The notes beneath the pieces are model-generated. The model searched no databases. It was not told the origin of the DNA and saw only the letters and a list, made by a program, of their open reading frames with translations. A program made the translations under genes and the position numbers. A DNA stretch of 64,000 nt from Cohnella hashimotonis (GTDB lineage Bacteria > Bacillota > Bacilli > Paenibacillales > Paenibacillaceae): the NCBI RefSeq assembly GCF_030014955.1, contig NZ_JAGRPV010000001.1, forward strand, positions 7,316,001-7,380,000. Reading direction: 5' to 3'. Numbering within the stretch: position 1 is the first letter of the stretch; the number at the start of each line of letters is the position of its first letter. Positions 14,074-23,460 of the stretch are shown one piece after another.

Positions 14074-16152
14074 TTAATAATCGGAGCTCTTCGGCTTCGG
14101 CAGATCCAGCGTCGGCGTCGAATCCAGGAAGTTGAACGGCTTGAGCAGCATCGATACCCACTCCGTCGACATCATCGGCCATTCTTCGGAGCGCGGAATG
14201 TGCGTCGTGCCGGTCGTCACCCAGACGACGTCGTCCTTTTCGTAGATATCGCGATTCTGCTGCGTCCAAGCCCCAAGTCCGGTGTCCTTGGCGTTGTTGG
14301 TGACATACTTGCCTTCCGGATAAATCTCGTCCTTCTTGTATGGCGTCACCCAGATGTGCTTTTTCATGTAGCCCGCGCGCTGCATCAGCTCGTCGTCCGC
14401 GGTGAATAGCGGTTCTTCGGCGAAAGGGTGCGTGCCTCCGGCGTTGGCGATAATCTGATAGCCCGATACGTAACCAGCCTTGTTCTTGGAGGCCGAGTTG
14501 GTGAGCAGCACCACCTTGTCGGGATCGAACTTCTGCGCGGCTTCCAGTTCCGTACGATATGTCTTCTGCTCCAACACCATCTCGCTTTTCCGGTACTTGT
14601 CGTTCTTGGCCGCGACCGTCACCGGCTGCAGCTCCATCGCCGTATTCGTCTGTCCGTCCACGTCCATGTCCAGGCGGAAGTTGTAGATGTGCTGGTGATA
14701 GACGGCTACCGTATTCGGCGCGACCAGCGTACCGTTGCGAATCTCGTCGTTGCTCTCGTCCACGTATTCGTCTACCGAGCTGTCCACCTTGGCCGTGAAG
14801 GCCGACTTCGCCGCTTCGACACCGGAAGCCCCGACATCGATCTTGATATTGCCGTTCTGTTGGAAAATATAATCGAAGGTGTAGTCGTAATTGCCGATAA
14901 CGGTGATGTAACGGACGACCAATTCGGTGCGGGCGCGGGCGCCGGCCGTGCCGTCATACTCGGCGTGCGTCCAGTCGGAATCCGCGTAGCGCTCGAATAC
15001 GCCGATCACCTTCGGAAGCGTATAAGGGGCGCCTGCGTCGTCGTTGAGCGTCGCGTCGATCAGCGTCGTATTGGCAGGAACGTCCGCGCCGACGACCATC
15101 TTCCGCGCGAGCTTGCCCAGGCCGTATTCCCCCGCATCCATGTAAGTCTTGAAGTACCAGCTAAGCGACGCATCGCCGTAAGGCACCGTCATGCCGCCGA
15201 GCCCGCCGCTGTATAGAACCTTGCGGGGCGTGCCGTTGTCGTTGTAGCTCGCCGCCGAGATGAGTGTCCCCCGGCGAGAGTCCATGCGGACGTGAAACTT
15301 CCAGTCTCCCCACGTCACTTCCTGACCCTTGATCGTGTAGCCGGCGCCTTTCGGCTGCGTAATTACGATCGGGTGAGCTTCTTCCTTGAACTCCGTCTTG
15401 CCCGATCGATTATAGCCCTGATCCGCGGTCGGCACCGGGACGACGCCGTCGTCTTCTACTGCGATGACCTTCTGTTCGTCGATGTCTACCGTCACGAGCA
15501 GATTGTTCACCAGGTGCGCCAGGTCGTTGCCGTCGCCGACGTTAAGCAAGGTCTCGTATTTATACAGCCGTCTCGGCGCTGCATTCTCGTCCTTGTCGTT
15601 GTATTCGACAGGCAGCCCGTACACGGTGAGCTTCGACGTATCGGTGATGCCGCGCTTCTTAAGCGCAGCAAGATAATCGGGATCCTTGAGCACGATCTCG
15701 AGCGCTTTGTTCGCTTGGGCGTTGTTAATGAAGTAGAAGCCGCCGTCCTTGTTTTCCTTCCAGGATACGATCGTTCCCTTGTCGAGATCGACGACGCCCT
15801 CGAAGATCTGACGCTTCTCCGAGATGACGAAGGACGCCATGCGAGAAAGTTTGTTGATCTTTTTGCTCTTATAGGCATCGCTGGACAGCGTCCAATTCCA
15901 TACGAGATTTTTGTCCGGCTCTTCCAGCGCGATCTCGTCGAAGTTCATGTCCGGCTTATAATAAGAACTTTTCTTGATAATGCTGGTCGCCAGCCGAATC
16001 TCGTGGGCGTTAAGCGGATTCAGCGGATCATAAGGCGCTGTCGGAGCGACGACCACGGCTTCGGCCTTCTGCCAAGCGCCGCCCGGGATGAGCCCCGTCG
16101 CCAGAAGCGCGACGACCGCAGTCCCGATTACGAGCATCTTTTTTCTTTTCAT
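14074..16152 (-). CDS. Secreted copper amine oxidase (tyramine oxidase-like)
   Basis: 692-aa copper/topaquinone amine oxidase that oxidises primary amines to aldehydes, H2O2 and ammonia. Seen: a signal peptide (~1-32, ending near QKAEA), an N2/N3-like region, a catalytic base Asp339 in YMDAGEYGLG, the cofactor motif VIGNYDYTF with Tyr422 as TPQ precursor, the paired Cu ligands HQH at 486-488, and the third His in THIPRSEEWP near the C-terminus. All essential residues are present, so it should be active. Export makes the product extracellular. ATG at 16152 is preceded by AGGAGGGG. It is likely co-transcribed with the Met-rich protein and diverges from a two-component pair. Confidence 0.92.
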   Translation of the reverse strand: MKRKKMLVIGTAVVALLATGLIPGGAWQKAEAVVVAPTAPYDPLNPLNAHEIRLATSIIKKSSYYKPDMNFDEIALEEPDKNLVWNWTLSSDAYKSKKINKLSRMASFVISEKRQIFEGVVDLDKGTIVSWKENKDGGFYFINNAQANKALEIVLKDPDYLAALKKRGITDTSKLTVYGLPVEYNDKDENAAPRRLYKYETLLNVGDGNDLAHLVNNLLVTVDIDEQKVIAVEDDGVVPVPTADQGYNRSGKTEFKEEAHPIVITQPKGAGYTIKGQEVTWGDWKFHVRMDSRRGTLISAASYNDNGTPRKVLYSGGLGGMTVPYGDASLSWYFKTYMDAGEYGLGKLARKMVVGADVPANTTLIDATLNDDAGAPYTLPKVIGVFERYADSDWTHAEYDGTAGARARTELVVRYITVIGNYDYTFDYIFQQNGNIKIDVGASGVEAAKSAFTAKVDSSVDEYVDESNDEIRNGTLVAPNTVAVYHQHIYNFRLDMDVDGQTNTAMELQPVTVAAKNDKYRKSEMVLEQKTYRTELEAAQKFDPDKVVLLTNSASKNKAGYVSGYQIIANAGGTHPFAEEPLFTADDELMQRAGYMKKHIWVTPYKKDEIYPEGKYVTNNAKDTGLGAWTQQNRDIYEKDDVVWVTTGTTHIPRSEEWPMMSTEWVSMLLKPFNFLDSTPTLDLPKPKSSDY

Positions 16153-16368
16153 AACGTTATCCCCTCCTATGTGTTCGTTCGCCGATGTCAGATAATATCA
16201 CTTGGTTATCTTCCATCCGGCAACATAGGCTTCATCTTAATCCCCTCAAGTAAACTGATAAACCGGTCCAACCTAATCCCGGGCTCAAAATAAAGTAAAT
16301 TCAAAGTAAACCGATCGCGCGCTTGCTTGAATCCAATCATTTATGTCACATTTTTTAACACAAACTCA

Positions 16369-16397
16369 TTGCCAAGCGCTGTATCTGTATTTATAGT
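16369..16397 (+). promoter_or_regulatory. Sigma-A-like promoter of the two-component operon
   Basis: -35 TTGCCA (16369-16374), 17-bp spacer, -10 TATAGT (16392-16397), 38 bases before the response-regulator ATG. The intergenic region up to the amine oxidase (16153-16368) is AT-rich and contains the repeated short motif AAAGTAAA (near 16291-16311). Confidence 0.6.
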
Positions 16398-16434
16398 TAA
16401 ATTTAATTCGACGATCGAGACGGGAGTGGGCGAG

Positions 16435-17154
16435 ATGCCGGGAGAAACGATATTGCTGGCGGACGACGAAGCGGACATTGGCGAGATTCTCGGGCTGTTC
16501 CTCCAAACGGAAGGATACCGGATGAAGCAAGCCTTCAGCGGCGCCGAAACGGTCGCGCTCGTCAAGGAACTGTCGCCCCAATTGATCGTGCTCGACGTAC
16601 TCCTTCCGGATACGGACGGCTATGAGCTCTGCAAGCAATTGCGCATGTTCACCAAGGCGCCGATCCTGTTCTTAAGCTGCAAGGACAACGAGCTGGACCG
16701 TATTATCGGCCTTAGCGTCGGCGGCGACGATTATATCGGCAAGCCGTTCAGTCCGAACGAGGTGCTTGCCCGGATCAAGGCCCATCTTCGCCGCTCGAAA
16801 ATGTATCAAGGGGACGACGCGAACAAGGCCGACCAGCCTCGGATGGTCGTTTCCCGTTCACTGAAGGTCGACTTGAAGTCGCACGACGTCTTCGTGGACG
16901 GGCGGCCTGTCGAGCTGTCCGTCAAGGAGTTTCAACTGCTCGTCTGCTTCATGAATCATCCGCGTCAGGTGCTCACCAGCGAACAGCTGCTCCGCAACGT
17001 ATGGGGGCACAAGGCAGAGACCGACTCCAAGACGCTGCACGTTCATATCGGCACGCTGCGCAAAAAAATAGAGGCGGATCCCGCCCACCCGAAGCATATC
17101 GTCACCTTGCGCGGCGCCGGCTACAAGTTCTGCGATGAAGCTGAAGCGGTATAA
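16435..17154 (+). CDS. OmpR/PhoB-family response regulator
   Basis: 239 aa: a receiver domain with the acidic pocket ADDE (residues 9-12), phospho-acceptor Asp54 in VLDVLLP, the conserved Lys in GKPF (~104), and a C-terminal winged helix (ARIKAHL... TLRGAGYKF). The start is ATG 16435 because GGGAG lies eight bases upstream; 36 more residues would be possible but without a ribosome site. It overlaps the kinase gene by 20 bases, so the two are coupled. Confidence 0.92.
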   Translation: MPGETILLADDEADIGEILGLFLQTEGYRMKQAFSGAETVALVKELSPQLIVLDVLLPDTDGYELCKQLRMFTKAPILFLSCKDNELDRIIGLSVGGDDYIGKPFSPNEVLARIKAHLRRSKMYQGDDANKADQPRMVVSRSLKVDLKSHDVFVDGRPVELSVKEFQLLVCFMNHPRQVLTSEQLLRNVWGHKAETDSKTLHVHIGTLRKKIEADPAHPKHIVTLRGAGYKFCDEAEAV

Positions 17155-19255
17155 GCAATTTCCCCGCACGCTTGTCGCGCAGATTCTGCTTGTTTTCCTC
17201 GTCGGATCCCTTTGTCCGCTTATCTCGCTGGGTCTACTCAACGAACAGACGACGCATTCCCACTTTTCGGCGTTCTCTCAATCCCAGATGCGGTTGACCG
17301 AGAAACAATACATCGACCTTTACGAATCCTATCTGGCCGAGCAGGTCAATGCCATCGATTCGGACATCCGCAAGGTCGAAGTGTCCGTGCTGTCGTTGCA
17401 GTCCATGGCGGAGACGATCTTCTCGCATCCCGAGCGGTACCGGCCGGAAGCGCCGCATCTTCTCAAACACGGCAAGGGCTACTGGTACACGCCTACCGCT
17501 CCGGTCGAAGGGAACGGTTACCAGAGCTTGTCCAGCCTCTCGATGGACGAGACGATCCTTCGGGATCTGTCGCTGTCCACGTTGCTGAGCCCTTTATTCC
17601 GGTCCGAATCGGAGCGCAACCCCAACATTTTGGCTATTTACTACATCCATCCGGAGAACGGATATAACTATTATTCGGCTACCGATGTCGTCTTGAACGA
17701 CGGTGAAGCGGCTGCTTGGGCGGACCTCTCCGACTTGCCCTATTACCAGGACGCGCTCTCCATTCCTCGGGGAGAACGAAGGGTCGCTTGGACGCAGCCT
17801 TACCGCGACGCCACCTCCAACGATATCTACATGTTCACGGCTACAGCTCCCGTTTACGATGATCAAGGGCGTCTCCGAGGCGCCGTCGCCGCCGACGTAT
17901 CGGTTCAGGACTTCGTCCAGAACATCGTGGATGCGCAGTTCAACGACAAGGAAGCATTCGCGATCCTCCTGGATTCGGAGCGTCATCTGATCGCCGCCCA
18001 GCGGCAAGGAGAGGCCGAATACGAGCGCATGCGGGCGACAGGCCTCGTACAATGGAACGAATCGACGCGGTACGCCGAATATCCCGATGGCGAAGAGACC
18101 CGGATGCTGTTCACGAAGACGGTTCCGTCGACGGGCTGGACGCTCGCGTATCTCATTCCCAAAGAGAAGCTGCTTCGGGAATTCGCAAGCTCGTCGGCCG
18201 AATTGACTGCGCGAACGAACGGGAAGCTGCTGAGGCAAAACGTGCTGATCACGTTGTCGGCCGCCGCCATCTGCACACTGCTCGCCCTGTTCCTATGGCG
18301 GAGAATCGCGAAGCCGATCCGTTCGTTAAGCGGCGCCTTTGCCGACCTTGGCAACGGGGACTTCTCGGTGACGATCAAGGATAACGGGACGCAGGAGTTC
18401 CATCAGCTGCTGCGCACGTTCAACCGGATGTCCGGCCGAATACGCGAACTGTTGAACCAGCAGGTGAAGCTGACGGAGGAGCTCGAGGTCAAGGTGCAGG
18501 ACCGGACGGCGGAACTCAAGATCGCGAACGAAGAGCTGGAGCAGCGGATCGAGGAGCTGACGCGTCTGGAGAGCTGGCGGCGCAGATGGATCTCCCACAT
18601 CTCCCACGACCTCAAGACGCCTGCCGCGGTCGCCAAGGGCTATATCGAAGCGATCTTAAGCCGGAAGACCGACGATGCCCAGGCCGAACGCTATCTTTTT
18701 AAGATCGACGAGAGAATCGAGACCATCTCCAGTCTGGTCAACAACCTTAATGATCTTAGCTTGCTGGAGACCAAACAGGTTCAGCCGAATCTGGCGCTCG
18801 TTCAGGCCGACGCGCTGTTCGGGAAGCTGCTGAGAAAATGGGCGGACCCTCTCTCGCTCGAAGGGCGTCGGCTTCAGCTTCGCTTGAATGCCGCCGAGGC
18901 CGCTATCCGGGCGGACGAACATCTGCTGGGCAGCGTGATCGACAACCTGATGAGCAACGCGATCAAATATTCGCCCGAGGGTACCCGGATCTCGGTAAGC
19001 TCCGATATCGACGGCGAAAAGGCCGTGCTGCGCTTCGCGGACGAGGGCATCGGCATTCCAAAAGAGGCGCTGCCGTTCATTTTCGACTCGTTCTATCGCG
19101 TCGACGCCTCCCGCAACAGCCGGATCCCGGGCAGCGGCCTCGGACTCGCGATCGCCAAGGAAATCATGCTCATGCACGAGGGCACGATCGACGTCGAGAT
19201 GAACGAGGTCCGCGGCTGTACGTTCCTGATCTCGTTACCGATCGGCCATACCTGA
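17135..19255 (+). CDS. Membrane sensor histidine kinase (dCache-HAMP-HisKA)
   Basis: 706 aa. TM1 (~15-35), a large extracellular dCache-like sensor (~40-360) with two PAS-like lobes, TM2 (~370-390), HAMP (AKPIRSLSGAFADLGNGDFSV), a coiled coil, HisKA with ISHISHDLKTP (His ~491), and HATPase (N-box NLMSNAIKYSP, DEGIGIP, GSGLGLAI). The first box partners the overlapping response regulator. The signal is not readable; the divergent amine oxidase/copper genes are candidate targets. It ends two bases from the convergent gerB-type gene with no terminator between. Confidence 0.92.
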   Translation: MKLKRYKQFPRTLVAQILLVFLVGSLCPLISLGLLNEQTTHSHFSAFSQSQMRLTEKQYIDLYESYLAEQVNAIDSDIRKVEVSVLSLQSMAETIFSHPERYRPEAPHLLKHGKGYWYTPTAPVEGNGYQSLSSLSMDETILRDLSLSTLLSPLFRSESERNPNILAIYYIHPENGYNYYSATDVVLNDGEAAAWADLSDLPYYQDALSIPRGERRVAWTQPYRDATSNDIYMFTATAPVYDDQGRLRGAVAADVSVQDFVQNIVDAQFNDKEAFAILLDSERHLIAAQRQGEAEYERMRATGLVQWNESTRYAEYPDGEETRMLFTKTVPSTGWTLAYLIPKEKLLREFASSSAELTARTNGKLLRQNVLITLSAAAICTLLALFLWRRIAKPIRSLSGAFADLGNGDFSVTIKDNGTQEFHQLLRTFNRMSGRIRELLNQQVKLTEELEVKVQDRTAELKIANEELEQRIEELTRLESWRRRWISHISHDLKTPAAVAKGYIEAILSRKTDDAQAERYLFKIDERIETISSLVNNLNDLSLLETKQVQPNLALVQADALFGKLLRKWADPLSLEGRRLQLRLNAAEAAIRADEHLLGSVIDNLMSNAIKYSPEGTRISVSSDIDGEKAVLRFADEGIGIPKEALPFIFDSFYRVDASRNSRIPGSGLGLAIAKEIMLMHEGTIDVEMNEVRGCTFLISLPIGHT

Positions 19256-19257
19256 CA

Positions 19258-20352
19258 TCAGGCCGCCCGCCTGCGTACCAGCGAAGCCGCGTACACGACC
19301 AGCAGCGGCACCGTGCTGCAGGTGAACACCCATAGCGGATGGATGCTGGAGACCATAAAATTCCAATACGCTTCGCCGCGAATACCGACGGATAATGAAA
19401 TCAACGTCGTCAAAAAAGCGAGCGGAAAAATCAATTGGCGGTTGTCCCGGGGCAGCCTGAGCAGGCTGTTCAGCGTCAGATGCGCCGAGAAAAGCGCGAT
19501 GGACGCCTTCATGAAGGAAGCGACGATCATGGAATAGCCCATGAGCGCCTCCAGACGTTCGAATAGTTCGGTGATATAGACTGTCCGGGCCACCTCGAAC
19601 ATCGAATATTTGCGCTCCCCCGAGAGCGGGCCGAAGGTGAGCACCGTGGCCATCGTGACCACGAGCAGAGAAGCCGCGTTCAGCGCGACTGCCAGCGCCA
19701 TTTTCGACCCGATGCGTTCCTTGGCCATGGTCCGGACATACGGCAATATCATGCAAAATACCACCAACTCCCCATAAGGAAAGCCATAAATAAAATAAAT
19801 GCCGTGCCAGATCGGCTTGACGCCTTGGTCGAGGATCGGGAGCAGATAGGGTAGATGGAAACCCGGGGAGGCCAGCGAGATATTGAAGACGACGAACAGC
19901 ATGACGGACATCATCAGCACGCCGAACATCCCCGCGAACCGGCCGATGCCGACCCGGGCCGTCAGCGCCACGGCGAGCGAGGTCAGAACGGTAAAGTAGC
20001 CGTAAGGCGTATTGCGCATCATCGAGCTCTTGAGAAACATGGAGATGTCCATGATGATGCCGGCTATTATCTCTAACTGCATCGTCAGGAGTAATACGCC
20101 GAGCACGACGGCTACAGGCCGGGTCGTCAGTTTGGCGCTGTACTCGATGAAGTCCATATCGGGAAATCTGCGGGCGAGACTGACGAGCGGAATCAGGAGC
20201 AGCATCCCGAGCCCGGCCGCCGCGAGCAGGCAGATCCAGGCTTCGTTGTCGCTTATCGCGATGAGCGGCGCCGGAATGTTGATGATGGAGGAGCCCGTCA
20301 AAAAAACGAATAGCAGCATGGCGGCCTGCTTTGGCGTAATCACATTTTTCAA
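19258..20352 (-). CDS. Spore germination receptor subunit B (GerAB/YndE-type permease)
   Basis: 364-aa integral membrane protein of the amino acid/polyamine/organocation-like GerB family, with about ten hydrophobic segments and the family start ITPKQAAMLLFVFLTGSS. In germinant receptors the B subunit binds the small-molecule nutrient in the spore inner membrane. TTG 20350-20352 is preceded by GGAGGAG that overlaps the stop of the upstream small gene. It is the last gene of the operon. Confidence 0.9.
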   Translation of the reverse strand: MKNVITPKQAAMLLFVFLTGSSIINIPAPLIAISDNEAWICLLAAAGLGMLLLIPLVSLARRFPDMDFIEYSAKLTTRPVAVVLGVLLLTMQLEIIAGIIMDISMFLKSSMMRNTPYGYFTVLTSLAVALTARVGIGRFAGMFGVLMMSVMLFVVFNISLASPGFHLPYLLPILDQGVKPIWHGIYFIYGFPYGELVVFCMILPYVRTMAKERIGSKMALAVALNAASLLVVTMATVLTFGPLSGERKYSMFEVARTVYITELFERLEALMGYSMIVASFMKASIALFSAHLTLNSLLRLPRDNRQLIFPLAFLTTLISLSVGIRGEAYWNFMVSSIHPLWVFTCSTVPLLVVYAASLVRRRAA

Positions 20353-20354
20353 GA

Positions 20355-20603
20355 CTAGACTCCTCCTTTCGGACTAAGATAGGCGACGATCCGCTCCGCG
20401 AGCCCGCCGTAAATCCCCGTGAAAAGGTCGTAATAGGATGGCGCGGAGATCGCTCCCAGGCTGATCAGAAAATGATAGCCGCCGGCCAGCAGCAGCAGCG
20501 CGTAAACGGCCTTCGTGCGCCATTTGGCGCTGCGCAGATGTCCGGCGGTCCAGTCATGAACCAAAAAGGCGATCAGCGCGAAAACCAGCAAGGCACGCAT
20601 CAC
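20355..20603 (-). CDS. Small two-TM protein of the germinant receptor operon (D-subunit-like)
   Basis: 82 aa with two clear hydrophobic helices (residues ~2-18 and ~33-53) separated by a basic loop. Small 2-TM 'D' proteins encoded in some Bacillus/Paenibacillus ger operons modulate receptor levels or function. Its ATG overlaps the gerC stop by four bases and its stop overlaps the ribosome site of the B gene, so it is tightly coupled. The D-subunit call rests on size, topology and position. Confidence 0.75.
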   Translation of the reverse strand: MMRALLVFALIAFLVHDWTAGHLRSAKWRTKAVYALLLLAGGYHFLISLGAISAPSYYDLFTGIYGGLAERIVAYLSPKGGV

Positions 20604-21793
20604 GACTCACCCGAACGCTTGTCGACCGGCTTGCCGACATTCGTGCCCGAGGTAAAGATGGTGACGTCAACGTGGACCTCGTAGGTCGAACGCGCGAACT
20701 GCCGCGGCCAGTCTGTCTTCCACTGCCGCCACAGCTCCGTATGACGCTCGAACAACCTGTTCCCTGCCCCGACGACGTCAAGCTGATTTTGCAGCAGCCA
20801 GTCCATGCTGTCGCTCATCATCTGCTCCATCGTTTTCTGAATCCGCAACCGCAGCGCTCGTTCGTCCTTAGGCATGAGCGTCTGTCCGCAGATGAGCTCG
20901 GAGAGCGCCGTGACGGCCTTCACCCGAAAAATCAGATGCAGATGGTCTCCCGCCGGCTGCACCCGCATCGCGGTCTTGGTGGACAGCACCTCTACCGAAT
21001 CCTCTTGCTGGGCGCGCTCGGCGGACCGAGCTGCGGAGCACGGAACTTCGACGACGCCGTTCTTGTAGCCGTTGTCGAGCAGTTGGACGCCTTCGAGCAA
21101 CTTCGCCGGGACGACCTCCTTCATCCGGCCTTCGACGAGGATCGCCGCGCCGGCCACGGTAGGAGCCGATTCGCCGCCCGACTCCCGCTCGTACAAATAA
21201 GGGAGTTTCGCGACCGCCGAGGGACTGCGGGATTCAAGCGCGAGCTGCAGCAGACTGGTGGATACAGACTTGCCGGTCATCCGGTGCGAAGATTGCTCGC
21301 TTAAAAAATATTGCTGGCTGACCGAATTCTCGATGTACGGCGCCGTGTCCATATAATGCGAAGCTTCTCCCTTGGTCACAATCAGGTGGGTGGTCAGCCT
21401 GGGCTCGTGATCCCGGTACAGAAAGTCGAGCAGGCGCAGCAGCGAATACTTGCGCGCGAGCGCATCGCTCACCAATATGATCCGCATATGACTCCACTGG
21501 GCTTTTCGCCCGAGATGGATCGTAATATCCCTGATGGCTTCGATCACCGACTCGTCGTCGGTCCGAATGTTGATGTAGGCCTTGTCGGGCTTGCCGCGCC
21601 CGACGATGTTCTGGGAGGGCTTGAAAATCTGCACGGTCAGCCCGATCCCTCCATTCGGCGCCTCGTCCAGCGCAAGCCCCATCACGAAGCCCCGCTGCGG
21701 GAGCTCCGCCCGGTCCCCGCAGCCGGTCAGCAGCGGACCGAGCAGCGTCGCAAGGAGAACGAGCCGTCCTATAGTAGCGTATCGGCTTAACAT
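20600..21793 (-). CDS. Spore germination lipoprotein (Ger(x)C family)
   Basis: 397-aa lipoprotein: lipobox LLTGC at residues ~22-26, followed by the GerC body starting DRAELPQRGFVMGLALDEA, with the C-terminal domain (EVHVDVTIFTSGTN). The C subunit is anchored on the outer face of the spore inner membrane and is needed for receptor assembly. ATG 21793 follows GGAGGTG; the gene lies 22 bases after the A-subunit gene. Confidence 0.92.
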   Translation of the reverse strand: MLSRYATIGRLVLLATLLGPLLTGCGDRAELPQRGFVMGLALDEAPNGGIGLTVQIFKPSQNIVGRGKPDKAYINIRTDDESVIEAIRDITIHLGRKAQWSHMRIILVSDALARKYSLLRLLDFLYRDHEPRLTTHLIVTKGEASHYMDTAPYIENSVSQQYFLSEQSSHRMTGKSVSTSLLQLALESRSPSAVAKLPYLYERESGGESAPTVAGAAILVEGRMKEVVPAKLLEGVQLLDNGYKNGVVEVPCSAARSAERAQQEDSVEVLSTKTAMRVQPAGDHLHLIFRVKAVTALSELICGQTLMPKDERALRLRIQKTMEQMMSDSMDWLLQNQLDVVGAGNRLFERHTELWRQWKTDWPRQFARSTYEVHVDVTIFTSGTNVGKPVDKRSGES

Positions 21794-21815
21794 GCGGCAC
21801 CTCCGTTGCGGCGGA

Positions 21816-23294
21816 TTAGGTGGAGCTGGGCGGTCGGGGCCTCCGGACTAGTGCCGGGAGCTTGGTGCGAACCAACGAATCGCGGAACTGATCCGCCTTC
21901 CAAGGCGCGATTGGCGTGAGATAAGGCACCCCAAGCGAGGTAAGGGTGACGAGATGGAGCCAGATGAACAGGTAGCCGAGCAAAATGCCGAAGCCGCCGA
22001 GCAGCGAGGCGAACGCCATCAGCGGGAACTGAATCAGCCTCATGGCGATGGACAGATTGTACTGCGGCAGCGCGAACGAGGCGATCCCCGTCAGTGCGAC
22101 GACGACGACCATAAAAGGCGATGCAATGCCTGCGTTGATGGCGGCTTCCCCGATGACCAGCGCGCCGACGATGCTCACCGCCGAACCTACGTTTCTCGGC
22201 AGGCGGATGCCCGCCTCCTTGAGCAGCTCGAAGAAAAAAACCATGATGACGGCTTCGACGAAGGCGCCGAACGGAATGCCTTCGCGAGAGTCGACGATCG
22301 CGAGCAGCAGGACGGTCGGGATCAGCTCGGTATGGAACGTCGAGATCGCGATGTACAGGCTGGGCAGCGAGATCGCGATAAAGAGGGCGATGAAGCGAAG
22401 CCACCGGATGAAATTCGATACGAGCACCCTTTGGTAATAGTCTTCGCTCGACTGCAGCAGATCGAAGAATAAGCCCGGACAGATCATGATCGAGCCGGAG
22501 CCCTCGGCCAGCAGGACGATCTTGCCGTTCAGCATCGAAGACGCGGCCACGTCGGTCCGTTCCGTATAGCGGAACTGCGGAAACGGCGACAACGGGTGGT
22601 CCTCGATCAACTCTTCGATGAAGGAGGTGTCGATAATGTCGCCCTTTCCCTTGCAACTCTGCAGGCGTCGCTCGAATTCGGCCAGCAGGGCCGGATCGAC
22701 GACGCCGTCCAAATACCCGTAGCCGATCATCGTATTGGAATGCCCGCCTGCTCTGAAAAACTGAAATTTCAGCGCCGGCGTCTGCAGCCGCATGCGGATC
22801 ATGCCGACGTTCTTCTGAAGACTCTCGACCGTGCCTTCCCGCGGCCCCTGGACGACCGGCTCGGTCTCCGGCTCCGAGACCGGACGCGTCTCAAGCCGCT
22901 TCGACTCGAAGCAGAGCGCCTGGTCCCAGCCGTCGATAAGCAAGATCGAATAACCTTGCAGCATGAGCCGATCCGCAGCCGCCCACTCGCTCTCGAGGCT
23001 CGCGCTCTCCGCGGATACGCCGCGAGCGCCGAAAAATACGCGGATCAGCTCCGGCGTGATGTCCAGCCCCGGGCCGATCACATGGTTCGACAGGTCCTGC
23101 AGGGCGCTTTTCATATAATTCGTGCCGCTGTCGGCCAGCGTCTTGAAGTGAACGGAGGCGGCCCGGTGCTTCAGGTCCGGCCCGTACCGCCAGTCCTTGA
23201 CCGCCAGGTCGTCGCAATGCTTGTAGACGCGCCGCAGCCGATCCAGATTGGCGTTCAGCGACTTGGACAATCGTTCCGACGCGATACGTGCCAC
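21816..23294 (-). CDS. Spore germination receptor subunit A (GerA/GerKA family)
   Basis: About 490 aa, matching the GerA family: an N-terminal soluble domain (~1-280) with VIGPGLDITPELIRVFFGARG and the RRLQSCKGKGDIID segment, then five or six membrane helices (GSGSIMICPGLF..., VGSAVSIVGALVIGEAAI, PYLTPIAPW). It forms the A subunit of the nutrient receptor with the downstream C, D-like and B proteins. The start is uncertain: the GTG at 23292-23294 sits on GGGAGG, and the TTG at 23268-23270 is the next option. The frame also runs further back, but that would collide with the divergent SDR promoter. First gene of the ger operon. Confidence 0.9.
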   Translation of the reverse strand: MARIASERLSKSLNANLDRLRRVYKHCDDLAVKDWRYGPDLKHRAASVHFKTLADSGTNYMKSALQDLSNHVIGPGLDITPELIRVFFGARGVSAESASLESEWAAADRLMLQGYSILLIDGWDQALCFESKRLETRPVSEPETEPVVQGPREGTVESLQKNVGMIRMRLQTPALKFQFFRAGGHSNTMIGYGYLDGVVDPALLAEFERRLQSCKGKGDIIDTSFIEELIEDHPLSPFPQFRYTERTDVAASSMLNGKIVLLAEGSGSIMICPGLFFDLLQSSEDYYQRVLVSNFIRWLRFIALFIAISLPSLYIAISTFHTELIPTVLLLAIVDSREGIPFGAFVEAVIMVFFFELLKEAGIRLPRNVGSAVSIVGALVIGEAAINAGIASPFMVVVVALTGIASFALPQYNLSIAMRLIQFPLMAFASLLGGFGILLGYLFIWLHLVTLTSLGVPYLTPIAPWKADQFRDSLVRTKLPALVRRPRPPSST

Positions 23295-23387
23295 CTCCCT
23301 ACCGTAAGTCGGATGGTGTAAAGTTTTCCAATGCGGTGCCGGTTTTATGCAACGAATCGTCTTCCGACAATCGGTCCAGGCGTTCGC

Positions 23388-23416
23388 TTGGGATGATCGA
23401 ACGGATTCGGTATAAT
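23388..23416 (+). promoter_or_regulatory. Sigma-A-like promoter of the SDR-araC operon
   Basis: -35 TTGGGA (23388-23393), 17-bp spacer, -10 TATAAT (23411-23416), ~45 bases before the GTG start. A sporulation-specific promoter for the divergent ger operon should be in the same 166-base gap but was not identified. Confidence 0.65.
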
Positions 23417-23460
23417 TGCGGTAGCAGGTTTTTGAATTGCAAAATAAAGGAGTGTATACC

